From Corynebacterium glucuronolyticum (lineage in GTDB: Bacteria; Actinomycetota; Actinomycetes; Mycobacteriales; Mycobacteriaceae), in NCBI GenBank assembly GCA_022772305.1, contig JALFAQ010000024.1, forward strand, positions 1 to 53,545: a DNA stretch of 53,545 bases. The letters are read 5' to 3'. The translations under genes were made by a program, and so were the position numbers. This document shows positions 33,895 to 42,198 of this stretch, one piece after another (positions within the stretch are counted from its first letter, which is position 1; each line of letters begins with the position of its first letter). Below the pieces are notes generated by a model, which was given only the letters and a program-made list of their open reading frames with translations, ran no database searches and was not told the DNA's origin.

Positions 33895-34374
33895 TTACTC
33901 CTCAATGCGTAGTCGGACGAGGGCATGGTGAGGTAAATCGGTGGGGGATATGATCCTCGTTCCCACTGTGATAGTGGTTTGAGTGTCGTGACTGTGTGCC
34001 CACGTCAGTTCAGCAATAGTACGATCAATTCCTTCGGTGTGGATGACACCATCCTTGACAGTGGTCACGCCTCCGGGATCGGCTGGTACTCCGGCCCCGT
34101 AGGATTTCACATCGATAGCGGTAAGTACCAGATGGTCATCGTGGACCCTGTAGTACTCAACCCACGGTTCCTTTTCGATCGAGTGAATCCAGCTCATCGT
34201 GATTGGCAGACCTTCCTCAGACGGGAGACGGAAATACTCCGCGCCGGTTTCTTGATCTTCAATCACAACTGCGGGTTGCATATGATGTCCTATAGCTAAA
34301 GGCCCACACAGGCCACCCGCGCAGAGAATCCCGATACCGATGGCACGTGTCAGGTTTTTAAGTAGCGTCATCAT
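33895..34374 (-). CDS. DUF1850 membrane-anchored accessory protein
   Basis: 159 residues from ATG 34374, which overlaps the upstream TAXI gene by 17 bases. N-terminal hydrophobic segment (AIGIGILCAGGLCGPLAIG) then an exported domain with the DUF1850 pattern: EYFRLPSEEGLPITMSWIHS, EPWVEYYRV and SYGAGVPADPGG. DUF1850 genes regularly sit between TAXI receptor and fused permease genes; role in the uptake system is presumed. The longer frame upstream lies within the TAXI gene. Confidence 0.85.
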   Translation of the reverse strand: MMTLLKNLTRAIGIGILCAGGLCGPLAIGHHMQPAVVIEDQETGAEYFRLPSEEGLPITMSWIHSIEKEPWVEYYRVHDDHLVLTAIDVKSYGAGVPADPGGVTTVKDGVIHTEGIDRTIAELTWAHSHDTQTTITVGTRIISPTDLPHHALVRLRIEE

Positions 34375-35338
34375 GCACCAACCCTTGTTCCCTGAAGTAG
34401 CGCAAGGCTCCTGGGTGAATAGGAACTGCAGCGCCGTCATCAAAGCTATCGAGGGTAATCTGACGCGCGGCCTTATGCGCGCTGTGCAGGGTATCCAGGT
34501 TTTCAAACAGGGCTTTGGTCATCTTGTATACCTGTTCCTCGTCGAGGTCAGGGGACACCAACAGTTGATTCATAATCGATGCCGTATATACGTCTTCGGC
34601 TTGTGAATACGTTCCTCCGGGGATCACACTTTGATCAAAGAAGGGGTACTTTTCTTTCAGCTTCAAAAACCCGTCACCATCGATCGGGATGATCACAACG
34701 TCTTCCGTAGTAGCTAAGTCCATGATGGAGGAGTTGGGGAGACCGGAAGTGACAAATGCCGCATCGATCTGACCATTTTTGATCTGGTCGATGGCGCTTG
34801 CATAGGATAAGAAATCCTCCTGAACATCGTCATACGTCATCCCGTATGCATCTAGAATCATCTGTGCGTTGAGCTCAACACCGGAGTTCTTATCGCCCAC
34901 TCCGATGCGCTTTCCACGCAGATCTGGAACAGAAGAAATACCCGTCTTTTTCGTCGTGACTATCTGAACATAATTGGGGTACAGGGCAGTCAGTGCAGTG
35001 AGTTCGCTGAGTTGGCGCCTGCCTGTAAAAGGTCCGGTGCCTTCAACAGCTTGTCGTGTGGCATCACCCATAACGAATGCGAGTTCTGCTCTGCCTGTGG
35101 TGATAAGCGAGATATTTTCCACCGATGCTCCGGTCGCCTGCACGGATGCTTCGGAGCCAAGGGTGTTACGAAAGATTTGTGCCATTGAGGCGCCAATTTG
35201 GTAGTACGGCCCGGATGTTCCGCCTGCTGCGATGGTGATGAATTCAACGGATCCACGTTCATGAGAAGGACCAGGTGCGATGCAGGAGGTCAGTAGCAGT
35301 GCTGCACAGGCTAAGAAGGCACTAAGTCGTTTTCGCAT
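34358..35338 (-). CDS. TAXI-family TRAP solute-binding lipoprotein
   Basis: 326 residues. Lipoprotein signal with lipobox LLTSC (Cys19). Mature part shows the TAXI signature ITIAAGGTSGPYYQIGASMA, GRAELAFVMGDATRQAVEG, LRGKRIGVGDKNSGVELNAQ and GQIDAAFVTSGLPN. It delivers substrate to the fused permease. Ribosome binding site GAAAGGAAC. First gene of the three-gene operon. Confidence 0.93.
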   Translation of the reverse strand: MRKRLSAFLACAALLLTSCIAPGPSHERGSVEFITIAAGGTSGPYYQIGASMAQIFRNTLGSEASVQATGASVENISLITTGRAELAFVMGDATRQAVEGTGPFTGRRQLSELTALTALYPNYVQIVTTKKTGISSVPDLRGKRIGVGDKNSGVELNAQMILDAYGMTYDDVQEDFLSYASAIDQIKNGQIDAAFVTSGLPNSSIMDLATTEDVVIIPIDGDGFLKLKEKYPFFDQSVIPGGTYSQAEDVYTASIMNQLLVSPDLDEEQVYKMTKALFENLDTLHSAHKAARQITLDSFDDGAAVPIHPGALRYFREQGLVHDDAT

Positions 35339-35879
35339 AGCGTTCCTTTCCGGTTTCTTTGAAAACTGAAAAAGTGGCTGAGTGACAGCGGAAAATACAC
35401 CGAGCCGAAACGTCGGGAGCAGATCATTGTCAGGTGGGTACTACAATGTCGCCCAGATCACACTTTTTTCGGAGATTACCGGGAGAACGAGCTTAGCGTC
35501 AAGGGTTTTTTTATCCTTTCTACATCGGGGGTACATTGATTCTGCAGGTACGGCGAGCAAAGACCGGCCAGTATTGATCGCGTGTGCTCCGGTTACCCCC
35601 ATCCACAATGTCGCTGGTGGTAAGCCTCAGACGATGAGAGGGATACCGCCTGGTTGCCCTCGCTTTTACGGAGCGGTTTCTTTTCGACGAAAAAACATCA
35701 ACCAGCTGCACCGATTTTCAAAAGAATCAGTGTCCAGCCCCATGTAGGTCATACTCATGGTTCATTCAGGTGGAGGTACGCGCCCTTCTAGCGCAGGGGA
35801 AGGACTGGTGATGGGGGGCTTGTTCTAGGTTGTGGTTCCGGTGAGCCGAGAAAGACCTGATTGGGGGAATTGAAAACGA
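35339..35879. other. Gene-poor region upstream of the TRAP-TAXI operon
   Basis: About 540 bases containing the minus-strand TAXI ribosome binding site and presumably its promoter. A plus-strand open frame (35382-35747) has poor codon use and no family resemblance and is not accepted. No RNA fold recognised. Confidence 0.4.
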
Positions 35880-36041
35880 ATGACTATTGCCGGTAGCCTC
35901 GTGACCACCTGCAACAATTGTGGACAGGTGGTTAAGCCCGCAGTGCGCGTCGAAAAAACCTACCGCGATTCCTGGGCAGCTGGTTTAACGGACTGGGGTT
36001 TCGCAGGGGGTGACCCGGGGATTCGTGTACAAGAAATCTAG
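35880..36041 (+). CDS. Small protein with CxxC (zinc-ribbon-like) motif
   Basis: 53 residues, MTIAGSLVTTCNNCGQVVKP at the front, with a single CxxC, and acidic/aromatic residues after (KTYRDSWAAGLTDWGFAGGD). GGGGGAA lies ten bases before ATG. The stop codon overlaps the stop of the convergent gene by 4 bases. The single CxxC could be half a zinc site in a dimer. No family recognised; possibly an untitled conserved small protein. Confidence 0.5.
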   Translation: MTIAGSLVTTCNNCGQVVKPAVRVEKTYRDSWAAGLTDWGFAGGDPGIRVQEI

Positions 36042-36673
36042 GAGGAGCCGGAGCTGCCCTGCTCCGCGTCCGGATCGCCCTTCGGCTCCACGGCGATGAT
36101 CGGGCTGCCAAAGACGAGGCCGCCGTACACGGGCGCGTTGCCGGCCTTCGGCGTGACGGTGATGGTGGCCGGCTCGTTGGCGTTGAGCTGCACGGTCCAC
36201 AGCTGCCCGCCGAGAATGTTGCCCATCTCCCGCGTGCTGGGTTCGGTGCCGGGCCGGCTAATGGTCACCAGGTACGGGGCCTTGGTGCGCCCGCCGTCGG
36301 TGCGCGTGTCGTCGTAGCCGAGGTGGAAGTACAGCCGGGAATCCCGCGTCGCCGTCACGGTGATGGAGGGATTGCCCTGGCCGCCGGAGATATAGGACTT
36401 GGGGCAGTCGGAGGCATCGAGGTAGGTGTCCTCAAGCTTCAAGTCGGTGAGTTTCACGGTGGTGTCGGAATCGGCGAGGAGCTGGTTGTTCGTGCCATCG
36501 ATAAGTGGCAGGTCATTGCCGGCCCAGTTGCAGGTGGTTTCCTTTTCGGGGGCGGGCTGTGTGGCCGCCACGCTGATCCCCACGATGGTGGAAATGAGCG
36601 TAATCACGCCGAGGATAGCTCCGGCTACCTGGGTAATGTCGTACTGGCCGAGGACAGGGATGGTGATTTTCAT
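36038..36673 (-). CDS. Membrane-anchored hypothetical protein with beta-rich domain
   Basis: 211 residues from ATG 36673. One hydrophobic helix (VAGAILGVITLISTIVGISV, about 16-36), then an exported domain with two cysteines (KETTCNWAGND and DASDCPKSY) and alternating hydrophobic patterns such as PSITVTATRDSRLYFHLGYD. The C-terminus is acidic and Ser/Gly-rich. The larger frame upstream runs through the divergent nitrilase gene. No family recognised. Confidence 0.65.
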   Translation of the reverse strand: MKITIPVLGQYDITQVAGAILGVITLISTIVGISVAATQPAPEKETTCNWAGNDLPLIDGTNNQLLADSDTTVKLTDLKLEDTYLDASDCPKSYISGGQGNPSITVTATRDSRLYFHLGYDDTRTDGGRTKAPYLVTISRPGTEPSTREMGNILGGQLWTVQLNANEPATITVTPKAGNAPVYGGLVFGSPIIAVEPKGDPDAEQGSSGSS

Positions 36674-36721
36674 GATCGCCTTTCGTGCGCGGGTTGTTCC
36701 ATTGAGTCTACAATCGCTCCC

Positions 36722-37495
36722 ATGAAAGTTGCGCTGTGTCAGATTAATAGTTCCGGAGACATTGAGTCCAACCTCGCGCTCGTCGAGGAGCACGTGCGCA
36801 CGGCCGCCGCGGAGGGCGCGCGCCTCATCGTCCTTCCCGAGGCCACGATGCACGCGTTCGGCGCCGGGCCACTAACCGGTTCCGCTGCCCGTTTCGGTTG
36901 GTTCTCCTCCGCCATTCAGTCGCTTGTCGACGACCTGTCGGTCGCCGTTGTCTGTGGCTGTTTCCGCCCCGAGGACAATGGCCGCGTGTACAACACGGCA
37001 CTCATTGCCCGCCCGGGCGAAAAACCGCTGCTCTACGACAAGATCCACCTGTACGACGCGTTCGGCTTCGCCGAGTCCGATAACGTCGCGCCGGGGGAGA
37101 ACGTCGTCACCTTCGAATGGGAGGGCATCACCTTCGGGATGGCCACCTGCTTCGACATCCGTTTCCCCGGTCTTTTCAAGAAGATGGCCCGCGACGGTGC
37201 CCAGGCCGTCATCCTCCCCACGAGCTGGACACCGGGCGACAAGAAGGTCTACCAGTGGCGCCTATTGTCCCGCGCCCGCGCGCTGGACAGCGTGAGCTAC
37301 GTTCTCGCCGCCGACCAGGCCTTCCTTGACGACGGCCGCACCGACCCCGTCGGCGTTGGGTACTCCGCCGTCATCGACCCCTTCGGCCAGGTTGTCGAGG
37401 AGCTTGGCGAGGATAAGGGGATCCTCTACGCAGAGCTAGACACCGAAGTCGTCGACAAGGCCCGCAAGACCTTGCCGGTACTGAAGGCGGATTAA
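36722..37495 (+). CDS. Carbon-nitrogen hydrolase (nitrilase superfamily)
   Basis: 257 residues from ATG 36722. Catalytic triad visible: Glu40 (VLPEATMHAFG), Lys107 (LLYDKIHLYDAFG) and Cys143 (GMATCFDIRFPGLF). The pattern is close to omega-amidase / deaminated-glutathione amidase type members that repair or recycle small amides; a biosynthetic role cannot be ruled out. Cytoplasmic. The 3' end overlaps the response-regulator stop by 4 bases in convergent orientation. Confidence 0.9.
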   Translation: MKVALCQINSSGDIESNLALVEEHVRTAAAEGARLIVLPEATMHAFGAGPLTGSAARFGWFSSAIQSLVDDLSVAVVCGCFRPEDNGRVYNTALIARPGEKPLLYDKIHLYDAFGFAESDNVAPGENVVTFEWEGITFGMATCFDIRFPGLFKKMARDGAQAVILPTSWTPGDKKVYQWRLLSRARALDSVSYVLAADQAFLDDGRTDPVGVGYSAVIDPFGQVVEELGEDKGILYAELDTEVVDKARKTLPVLKAD

Positions 37496-38136
37496 TCCCC
37501 GAAGCCGGACCGCAGCGCCTTGACCACGAGGTTGAGGCGCGAGGTCGCGCCGAAGTGCGCGATGAGCTTGGACACCTGCTTTTTCACCGTCGACTCCGAA
37601 TATCCGGACTTGTCGGCAATTTCGCTGTTGGACAGGCCGTCGCAAAGCAAATCGAGGATAAGACGCTGGGGTTCGCTGAGATCCTTAGCCACGGGCGGCG
37701 GGGCGACGTGCGTGGTGGGGAGGTAGCCGACGAGCCGCGACATCGGCTCCGGCGACACAACAGTGCCGCCGTGGGCGGCCCGGCGCACCGTATCAATGAT
37801 GTACGACGCCTCGGCGGATTTAATGAGGTACGCGGCGCCGCCGTGGGAGAGCACCTCAAGCATGGTCTCGTCTGAGTCTAGCGAGGTCATAGCCACAAAA
37901 ACCGGGGGATGCTGGAGCCGTTTAATGGCACGCAAAAGCTGCACGCCGTCCATGCCGGGCATATGAATATCAGCAACGATGACATCGGCGAAAGTGGAGT
38001 GAAGAACATCGAGAGCCTCGGAGCCATTGGCAGCCGTGCCCACAGTGACGATGTCCTCTGTGGTGGCGAAATACCGTTCCAGTGTGTCAGTGACAATGTG
38101 GTCATCGTCAACGACGATAACGCGAATTTTGTCCAC
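37492..38136 (-). CDS. Two-component response regulator, NarL/LuxR type
   Basis: 214 residues, GTG start at 38136. Receiver domain with acidic pocket Asp10-12, phosphoacceptor Asp56 (VIVADIHMPGMDG) and Lys in AYLIKSAEASY, then a LuxR-type HTH: LSEPQRLILDLLCDGLSNSE, IADKSGYSESTVKKQVSKL. The start lies 3 bases after the stop of a 40-codon secreted peptide gene, so its translation may depend on that gene. The kinase lies upstream in the same orientation. In the family, HrrA and ChrA of corynebacteria are heme-linked, but sequence alone does not show that here. Confidence 0.9.
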   Translation of the reverse strand: MDKIRVIVVDDDHIVTDTLERYFATTEDIVTVGTAANGSEALDVLHSTFADVIVADIHMPGMDGVQLLRAIKRLQHPPVFVAMTSLDSDETMLEVLSHGGAAYLIKSAEASYIIDTVRRAAHGGTVVSPEPMSRLVGYLPTTHVAPPPVAKDLSEPQRLILDLLCDGLSNSEIADKSGYSESTVKKQVSKLIAHFGATSRLNLVVKALRSGFGD

Positions 38137-38139
38137 CGT

Positions 38140-38262
38140 TTATCGGCACCACACGTTTCCGGGGCAGCCGAAGAACTCGTCAGCGATCGAGACGGCGCTG
38201 GCAGCGGGCGCTGCAGCCGCGATGGTCAGGACGGTCAGTGCACTAGCAATGAAGCGCTTCAT
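38140..38262 (-). CDS. Secreted 40-residue two-cysteine peptide inside the two-component operon
   Basis: Not a large ORF, but well supported. ATG 38262 is preceded by AAAGGAG at 6 bases. It encodes a basic start (MKRF), a hydrophobic core (IASALTVLTIAAAA) and an AxA cleavage site (APAASA), so a mature peptide of about 17 residues is expected: VSIADEFFGCPGNVWCR, with Cys33 and Cys39 able to close a ring. The stop is 3 bases from the regulator GTG; the gap to the upstream kinase is 71 bases. I know no family for it. It could be a signal sensed by the kinase, a small antimicrobial or cell-envelope peptide, or a coupling leader. Confidence 0.72.
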   Translation of the reverse strand: MKRFIASALTVLTIAAAAPAASAVSIADEFFGCPGNVWCR

Positions 38263-38333
38263 AGGTAACTCCTTTGTGATTACTGCATACCCATACTAAG
38301 GCATAGGGAGCCCAACGCGCTACCCCAAACTGC

Positions 38334-39476
38334 TTACGGGGCGGGGAGGGTGAGCGTGAGCGTCCAACTCCTACCGTCGTTCTCCGTGTGGACTTTCCCG
38401 TCGACGGTCGTGGCGAGCTCCGTGATGGAGGGCAGCCCCAATCCGGAGCTGAACGCTGACGGCGTGAGTGGCAGGATGGAACGATCGGCATCCGGCGTGG
38501 TCATCTCGTTTTCCATGGAGATGGCGACGGTGTTTTTCCGTCTGGTGATCAAGATCGTCACCGTAGAACCGGGCTTGGAGTACTTGATGGCATTTATCGA
38601 CGCCTCGTTGAGGATGTCGGCGATCGCCCGCAAGGTTCGTGCGTTGAAACGCAGTGACGCTACGGGCGTGAGTTCTGCCACCTCTACCTGTAGGCCGACG
38701 GATTTCAGTCTGTCGGCGACCATGTCACAGATCGCCCGGAAGGTAGACGGCGACGCGGAATCGGTGTGCAGGGCATCCATGTCGTTGGTGGACAACACCT
38801 TCATGAGCGCCCGCGTCTCCATCATCGCCGAGCGCACGGAAGCACCGATCTCGTTCAGCTCCTCGGCCAGTGCCGAGTCGTCGGCGCGCTCCAGCGCGAG
38901 GGCCTCCGACCGCATCGCCGTGGCCGTGAGCGAGCTGGCGACGGAATCGTGCAGCGTGAGCGCCAGCGCCTTGCGGTGCCGTTCGAGATCCTCCGTCCAC
39001 TCCTCCACGAGCCGCTCGTGATTGCGCTGGTAGCGGCCGGCAAGCCAGCCAAACAGCGTGCCCGCGAGGACGAACACGCCCCACACGATAATCCCCTGCG
39101 CGCTTGTCGATTGCTCAAAGTCCCGCGGATCGATCACCCCAATCGCCCACAGGCACAGGCTCACCACCGTGGCAAGCGCCGGGCGCCCGTGGAAGGCCAC
39201 GACGCCGGCGAGCACGGGGGCGAGCAACACGGAGGACACGAGCCGATAGTCGCTCGTCGCAATCGTGAGGAACACGGCGATGAACAGCACAGAGCTGATG
39301 ATCGGGTAGCGAAACGCCGTGAGGGTGAACACCACAAGGGCTGCCCCGGACAGGACAACGACGGGGTGCGCCACACCCGGCTGCAGCAGTAGGTTGATGA
39401 TGAGCACGGTGATACCCGTCAGCGCGACGATAACGAGCGGCTTGTTCTGTAGAAGGTCCCTCACATGACAAATCAT
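38334..39476 (-). CDS. Sensor histidine kinase, HisKA_3 type
   Basis: 380 residues from ATG 39476 (GTG 39482 is in frame, two codons upstream). About six membrane helices (12-33, 38-57, 59-73, 79-95, 102-115, 127-147) with short loops, so the sensing domain is within the membrane. DHp phosphoacceptor His176 in ALTLHDSVASSLTATAM, N-box ILNEASINAIKYSKPG, and a G-box SSGLGLPSITELA that ends the ATPase domain. Partner of the regulator at 37492-38136. A 17-bp hairpin and a possible upstream leader frame abut its start. Confidence 0.9.
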   Translation of the reverse strand: MICHVRDLLQNKPLVIVALTGITVLIINLLLQPGVAHPVVVLSGAALVVFTLTAFRYPIISSVLFIAVFLTIATSDYRLVSSVLLAPVLAGVVAFHGRPALATVVSLCLWAIGVIDPRDFEQSTSAQGIIVWGVFVLAGTLFGWLAGRYQRNHERLVEEWTEDLERHRKALALTLHDSVASSLTATAMRSEALALERADDSALAEELNEIGASVRSAMMETRALMKVLSTNDMDALHTDSASPSTFRAICDMVADRLKSVGLQVEVAELTPVASLRFNARTLRAIADILNEASINAIKYSKPGSTVTILITRRKNTVAISMENEMTTPDADRSILPLTPSAFSSGLGLPSITELATTVDGKVHTENDGRSWTLTLTLPAP

Positions 39477-39479
39477 AAA

Positions 39480-39521
39480 CACCGGTGCCGGCCACGTCTA
39501 TGCTCGTGGCCGGCACCGGTG
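39480..39521. repeat. Perfect 17-bp hairpin at the kinase gene start
   Basis: CACCGGTGCCGGCCACG / CGTGGCCGGCACCGGTG with an 8-base loop, 4 bases before the kinase ATG on the minus strand. Followed on that strand by TTTATGATTTG. It may act as a terminator, an operator, or a structure that limits initiation. Confidence 0.85.
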
Positions 39522-39551
39522 CCAACTGTGAAATGATCCCGCGGATCTCCA

Positions 39552-39580
39552 GGTGCAGCTACACCCGTGAAAGCTGCACC
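39552..39580. repeat. Second dyad in the kinase upstream region
   Basis: GGTGCAGCT / AGCTGCACC, 9-bp arms, 11-base loop. It lies 31 bases beyond the 17-bp hairpin, between the flavohemoprotein stop and the kinase start. Confidence 0.7.
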
Positions 39581-39700
39581 CGTCCGGGACCACCCGATAA
39601 AGGGCGGTGTCTGTGGGAACACCATTATTATGACCCCGCCACACCCCGTGCGGGAGGGGGAAAAGGTTCCCACTTTGGGGTACTTTTGTTCCCTCTTTTA

Positions 39701-40849
39701 TTACAGCGCGTTGTACAGGATGTTTTCCGGCGGGGTGCCACCCTTGACCAGCGCATCGCGCATGGACGGGATCCACGCCGGCGGGCCACCGATGAGCACC
39801 TGGCGGTCGGCCCACGTGCCGTAGCGGGGGAGGACCTCCTCCAACGTGCCGTGTTCTGTGAGATTCAGTCCGCGCGGGCACTGCGACCACTCGGTCGGGC
39901 GCACCCACCACTTGTCCTTGTCGTTTTCCACCACCGGGGTAACCGTCAGCCACGGCGCGGTGGCCGCGACCTCCCACAGGGTGCGCAGATCATAGAGTTC
40001 ACCGGGGTACTCGGCACCGAAGAAGAGGTGGATGCGCGCCGGGTTCAGCTTGCCCACCTGCGAGAGAATGAGCGACCGCAGCGGTGCGAGCCCCACGGAG
40101 TTGGCGATCATGAGCACGTCCTTGTCGCCGTCAATGGACACGCGACCATAGGGATTGCCCAGCAGCCACTTGTCGCCGATGCGGGAATTGGCCAGCGGAA
40201 CCGACGAGAGCCCGTTCTCGTTGGTGCGGACGTGGAATTCCATCTCACCGGTCTCCGTCGGCGGTAGAGCGGAGGTGTAGAACCGCCAGATGCCGGGGGT
40301 GACCTCTGAAGAGATCGGGAAATAGGAGCCGGGCTGGAAGTCGATGGGGGTGCGCGTCTTCAGTCGCACGACGGAAATCCGTCGGCAGCGGCGCTGCACA
40401 TCGACAACGGTCGCCGTGTAGTTGCGGGGGATCCCCGCCGCATCGTCGCGCGCAATGGACTGCGCCAAAAGCGTGGATACCTCGCCAAGCGCCGTATCCG
40501 CGCCGTTCAAATACTTAAACTTGAGGTCGGAGCACAGGGTGAGCAGGGAATCGCGCAGGCACTCGACAAACGGGTGGAAATAGCGCGGCGAGACGTTATA
40601 TTTCCGGTGATCCTTGCCCAGCTGGACGATGAGCGTGCGCATCTCATCGGTCAGGTGTCCGCTGACGGGCGTGCGGTCAAACACGAAGGACAACACGCGC
40701 CCCAGGTCGGCGTGGACGTTTTCCTTGTGCAGCGGAAAGACGAGCATCGTCTCCGGGCACTTGTCAAAGAAGTTGGCGCGCACGTGCTCATGGAACTCGG
40801 GGGAAACGGAACGCAGCCGCTCGGCTACGGGTGAGAGCGTGTCATTCAC
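39701..40849 (-). CDS. Flavohemoprotein-like globin with FAD/NAD reductase domain
   Basis: 382 residues. N-terminal globin-like domain (about 1-135), with the heme-proximal His probable in QLGKDHRKYNVSPRYF, then a ferredoxin-reductase-type part: FAD motif WRFYTSALPPTE, NAD region MIANSVGLAPLRSLIL and VLIGGPPAWIPSMR. Similar proteins act as nitric oxide dioxygenases; the globin part is divergent, so NO detoxification is inferred. No ribosome binding site conflict; it starts 24 bases after the upstream YibE/F gene on the minus strand and probably shares its transcript. Confidence 0.82.
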   Translation of the reverse strand: MNDTLSPVAERLRSVSPEFHEHVRANFFDKCPETMLVFPLHKENVHADLGRVLSFVFDRTPVSGHLTDEMRTLIVQLGKDHRKYNVSPRYFHPFVECLRDSLLTLCSDLKFKYLNGADTALGEVSTLLAQSIARDDAAGIPRNYTATVVDVQRRCRRISVVRLKTRTPIDFQPGSYFPISSEVTPGIWRFYTSALPPTETGEMEFHVRTNENGLSSVPLANSRIGDKWLLGNPYGRVSIDGDKDVLMIANSVGLAPLRSLILSQVGKLNPARIHLFFGAEYPGELYDLRTLWEVAATAPWLTVTPVVENDKDKWWVRPTEWSQCPRGLNLTEHGTLEEVLPRYGTWADRQVLIGGPPAWIPSMRDALVKGGTPPENILYNAL

Positions 40850-40873
40850 TGTGCGTCGTCCTTTGAGCGTGGT

Positions 40874-42073
40874 TTAACCTTTGCTTACTTTCATCGTAGT
40901 GTAATGACTTTTCGCCTGCGGTATGACAAAGGCTGCGATGAATGTGGTTAAGGGGGCAGCACACACGATGGCCAGGGCGCCGGTGCCGGAACGCAGCAGC
41001 TCCGTGGCCACCTGGTCGCCGGTGAGGATGAGGCCGGCGGACCGTGCGGAAACAGACTGTAATAACAGCATCGGCAGCGCCGTGCCCGTATATGTCAGTA
41101 CGAGCGTGTACGTCATGGAGGAGACGTGGTCGCGGCCAACCTTCATCGCCGAGGTAAACAACTGCCATGGGCGCGCGCCGGGGTTGGCGGCCGCGAGCTC
41201 CTTCACGGTGGAGGCCTGCGCCACGGTGACATCGTTGAGCCCGCCGACGGCACCGACGATGAACCCGCAGAGCATGACGCCGAGGATCTGGACCTCCGGC
41301 AGGTATAGGACAAGGTTGAGGTTTTCGTCGTCGCCCAGCCCGCGCAGGTTGGTAGAGCTGATCGCCCACGTGGCAAGCCCCGCGGTAATGAGAATGGAGA
41401 CGAGGGTGCCGGACAAGGCGGAGGCGGATTTCCAGTTGATGCCGTGGACGAGCGGGACGGAAACGATGATGATGGCGCTCACCGCAGTCACGGCCAGCGG
41501 GATGGCGGGTTCACCGTGGAGGAGTGCGGGGACGAGGAACACGATGATGACCCCGAGCGAGTACGCCAGGCCGATAAGCGAGCGCAATCCGTACCAGGCG
41601 GCCAGCGCGATGATCGCCAGCCCAATGACGATGCCCCAGATGGCCAGCGGGATGGCGCGCTGGTAGTCGCCGAACGCGTACGTGTAGCCGTCGGGCGTTT
41701 CAGTTTGTGTGAGAAGAATTTTGTCGCCCACGTTGAGCTGCGGTTCGCCGGCGACGTCGTGGGTGACGAGCCGGGTGGAGATCCCCTCGTTGGGGCCGTC
41801 GGTGATGGCGACGGTGTTCTTCTTGCAGCCCGGCTCGTTCGGCGGTGGGCAGCCACCTTCGGTGACGGTGGTGACGGTGCCTGGGACGTATTCCTGGTTG
41901 AGGGTGAAGTTGGAGCTGAACGAGTCGTTGATCGCCGGCGCGGTCGATGGTGGCCAGTACAGCGCGAGCCCCACGGCGGTGAGGATGGTGCTCAGTCCGA
42001 TGAACACGAGGAGCGTGATCTGCGCACCGGTAAACCGCACGCGTGTTGTCTCGGTGCGTCCGTGTTTGGCCAT
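40874..42073 (-). CDS. YibE/F family membrane protein
   Basis: 399 residues, ATG 42073 with AAAAAGGAGCTG upstream. An N-terminal membrane helix and an extracytoplasmic segment (about 40-125, with two cysteines in GGCPPPNEPGCKK) come before about seven more helices. The conserved motif AVGGLNDVTVAQASTVKELA and YTLVLTYTGTALPMLLL mark the family. Function unknown; a proposed role in export or envelope maintenance is not proven. Divergent from clpB. Confidence 0.87.
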   Translation of the reverse strand: MAKHGRTETTRVRFTGAQITLLVFIGLSTILTAVGLALYWPPSTAPAINDSFSSNFTLNQEYVPGTVTTVTEGGCPPPNEPGCKKNTVAITDGPNEGISTRLVTHDVAGEPQLNVGDKILLTQTETPDGYTYAFGDYQRAIPLAIWGIVIGLAIIALAAWYGLRSLIGLAYSLGVIIVFLVPALLHGEPAIPLAVTAVSAIIIVSVPLVHGINWKSASALSGTLVSILITAGLATWAISSTNLRGLGDDENLNLVLYLPEVQILGVMLCGFIVGAVGGLNDVTVAQASTVKELAAANPGARPWQLFTSAMKVGRDHVSSMTYTLVLTYTGTALPMLLLQSVSARSAGLILTGDQVATELLRSGTGALAIVCAAPLTTFIAAFVIPQAKSHYTTMKVSKG

Positions 42074-42147
42074 GGTACAGCTCCTTTTTCCGTGCCTCGG
42101 CGAAAGCTATCTCTACTAGGGTACGTTTTCAATAACCTCGATGGAAA

Positions 42148-42168
42148 GTTGAGCCAATACGACTCAAA
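42148..42168. promoter_or_regulatory. HspR operator (HAIR) 1 upstream of clpB
   Basis: GTTGAGC-N7-ACTCAAA, 11 of 14 positions of the HAIR consensus. Confidence 0.6.
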
Positions 42169-42177
42169 AAATTTTGC

Positions 42178-42198
42178 CTTGAGTGGAACATACTCAAC
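42178..42198. promoter_or_regulatory. HspR operator (HAIR) 2 upstream of clpB
   Basis: CTTGAGT-N7-ACTCAAC, 13 of 14 positions; the best HAIR match in the window. It overlaps the candidate sigma-H -35. Confidence 0.88.

Noticed and set aside
35382..35747. 121-codon plus-strand frame upstream of the TRAP operon
   Set aside because: No ribosome binding site, irregular codon use, no recognisable domain.
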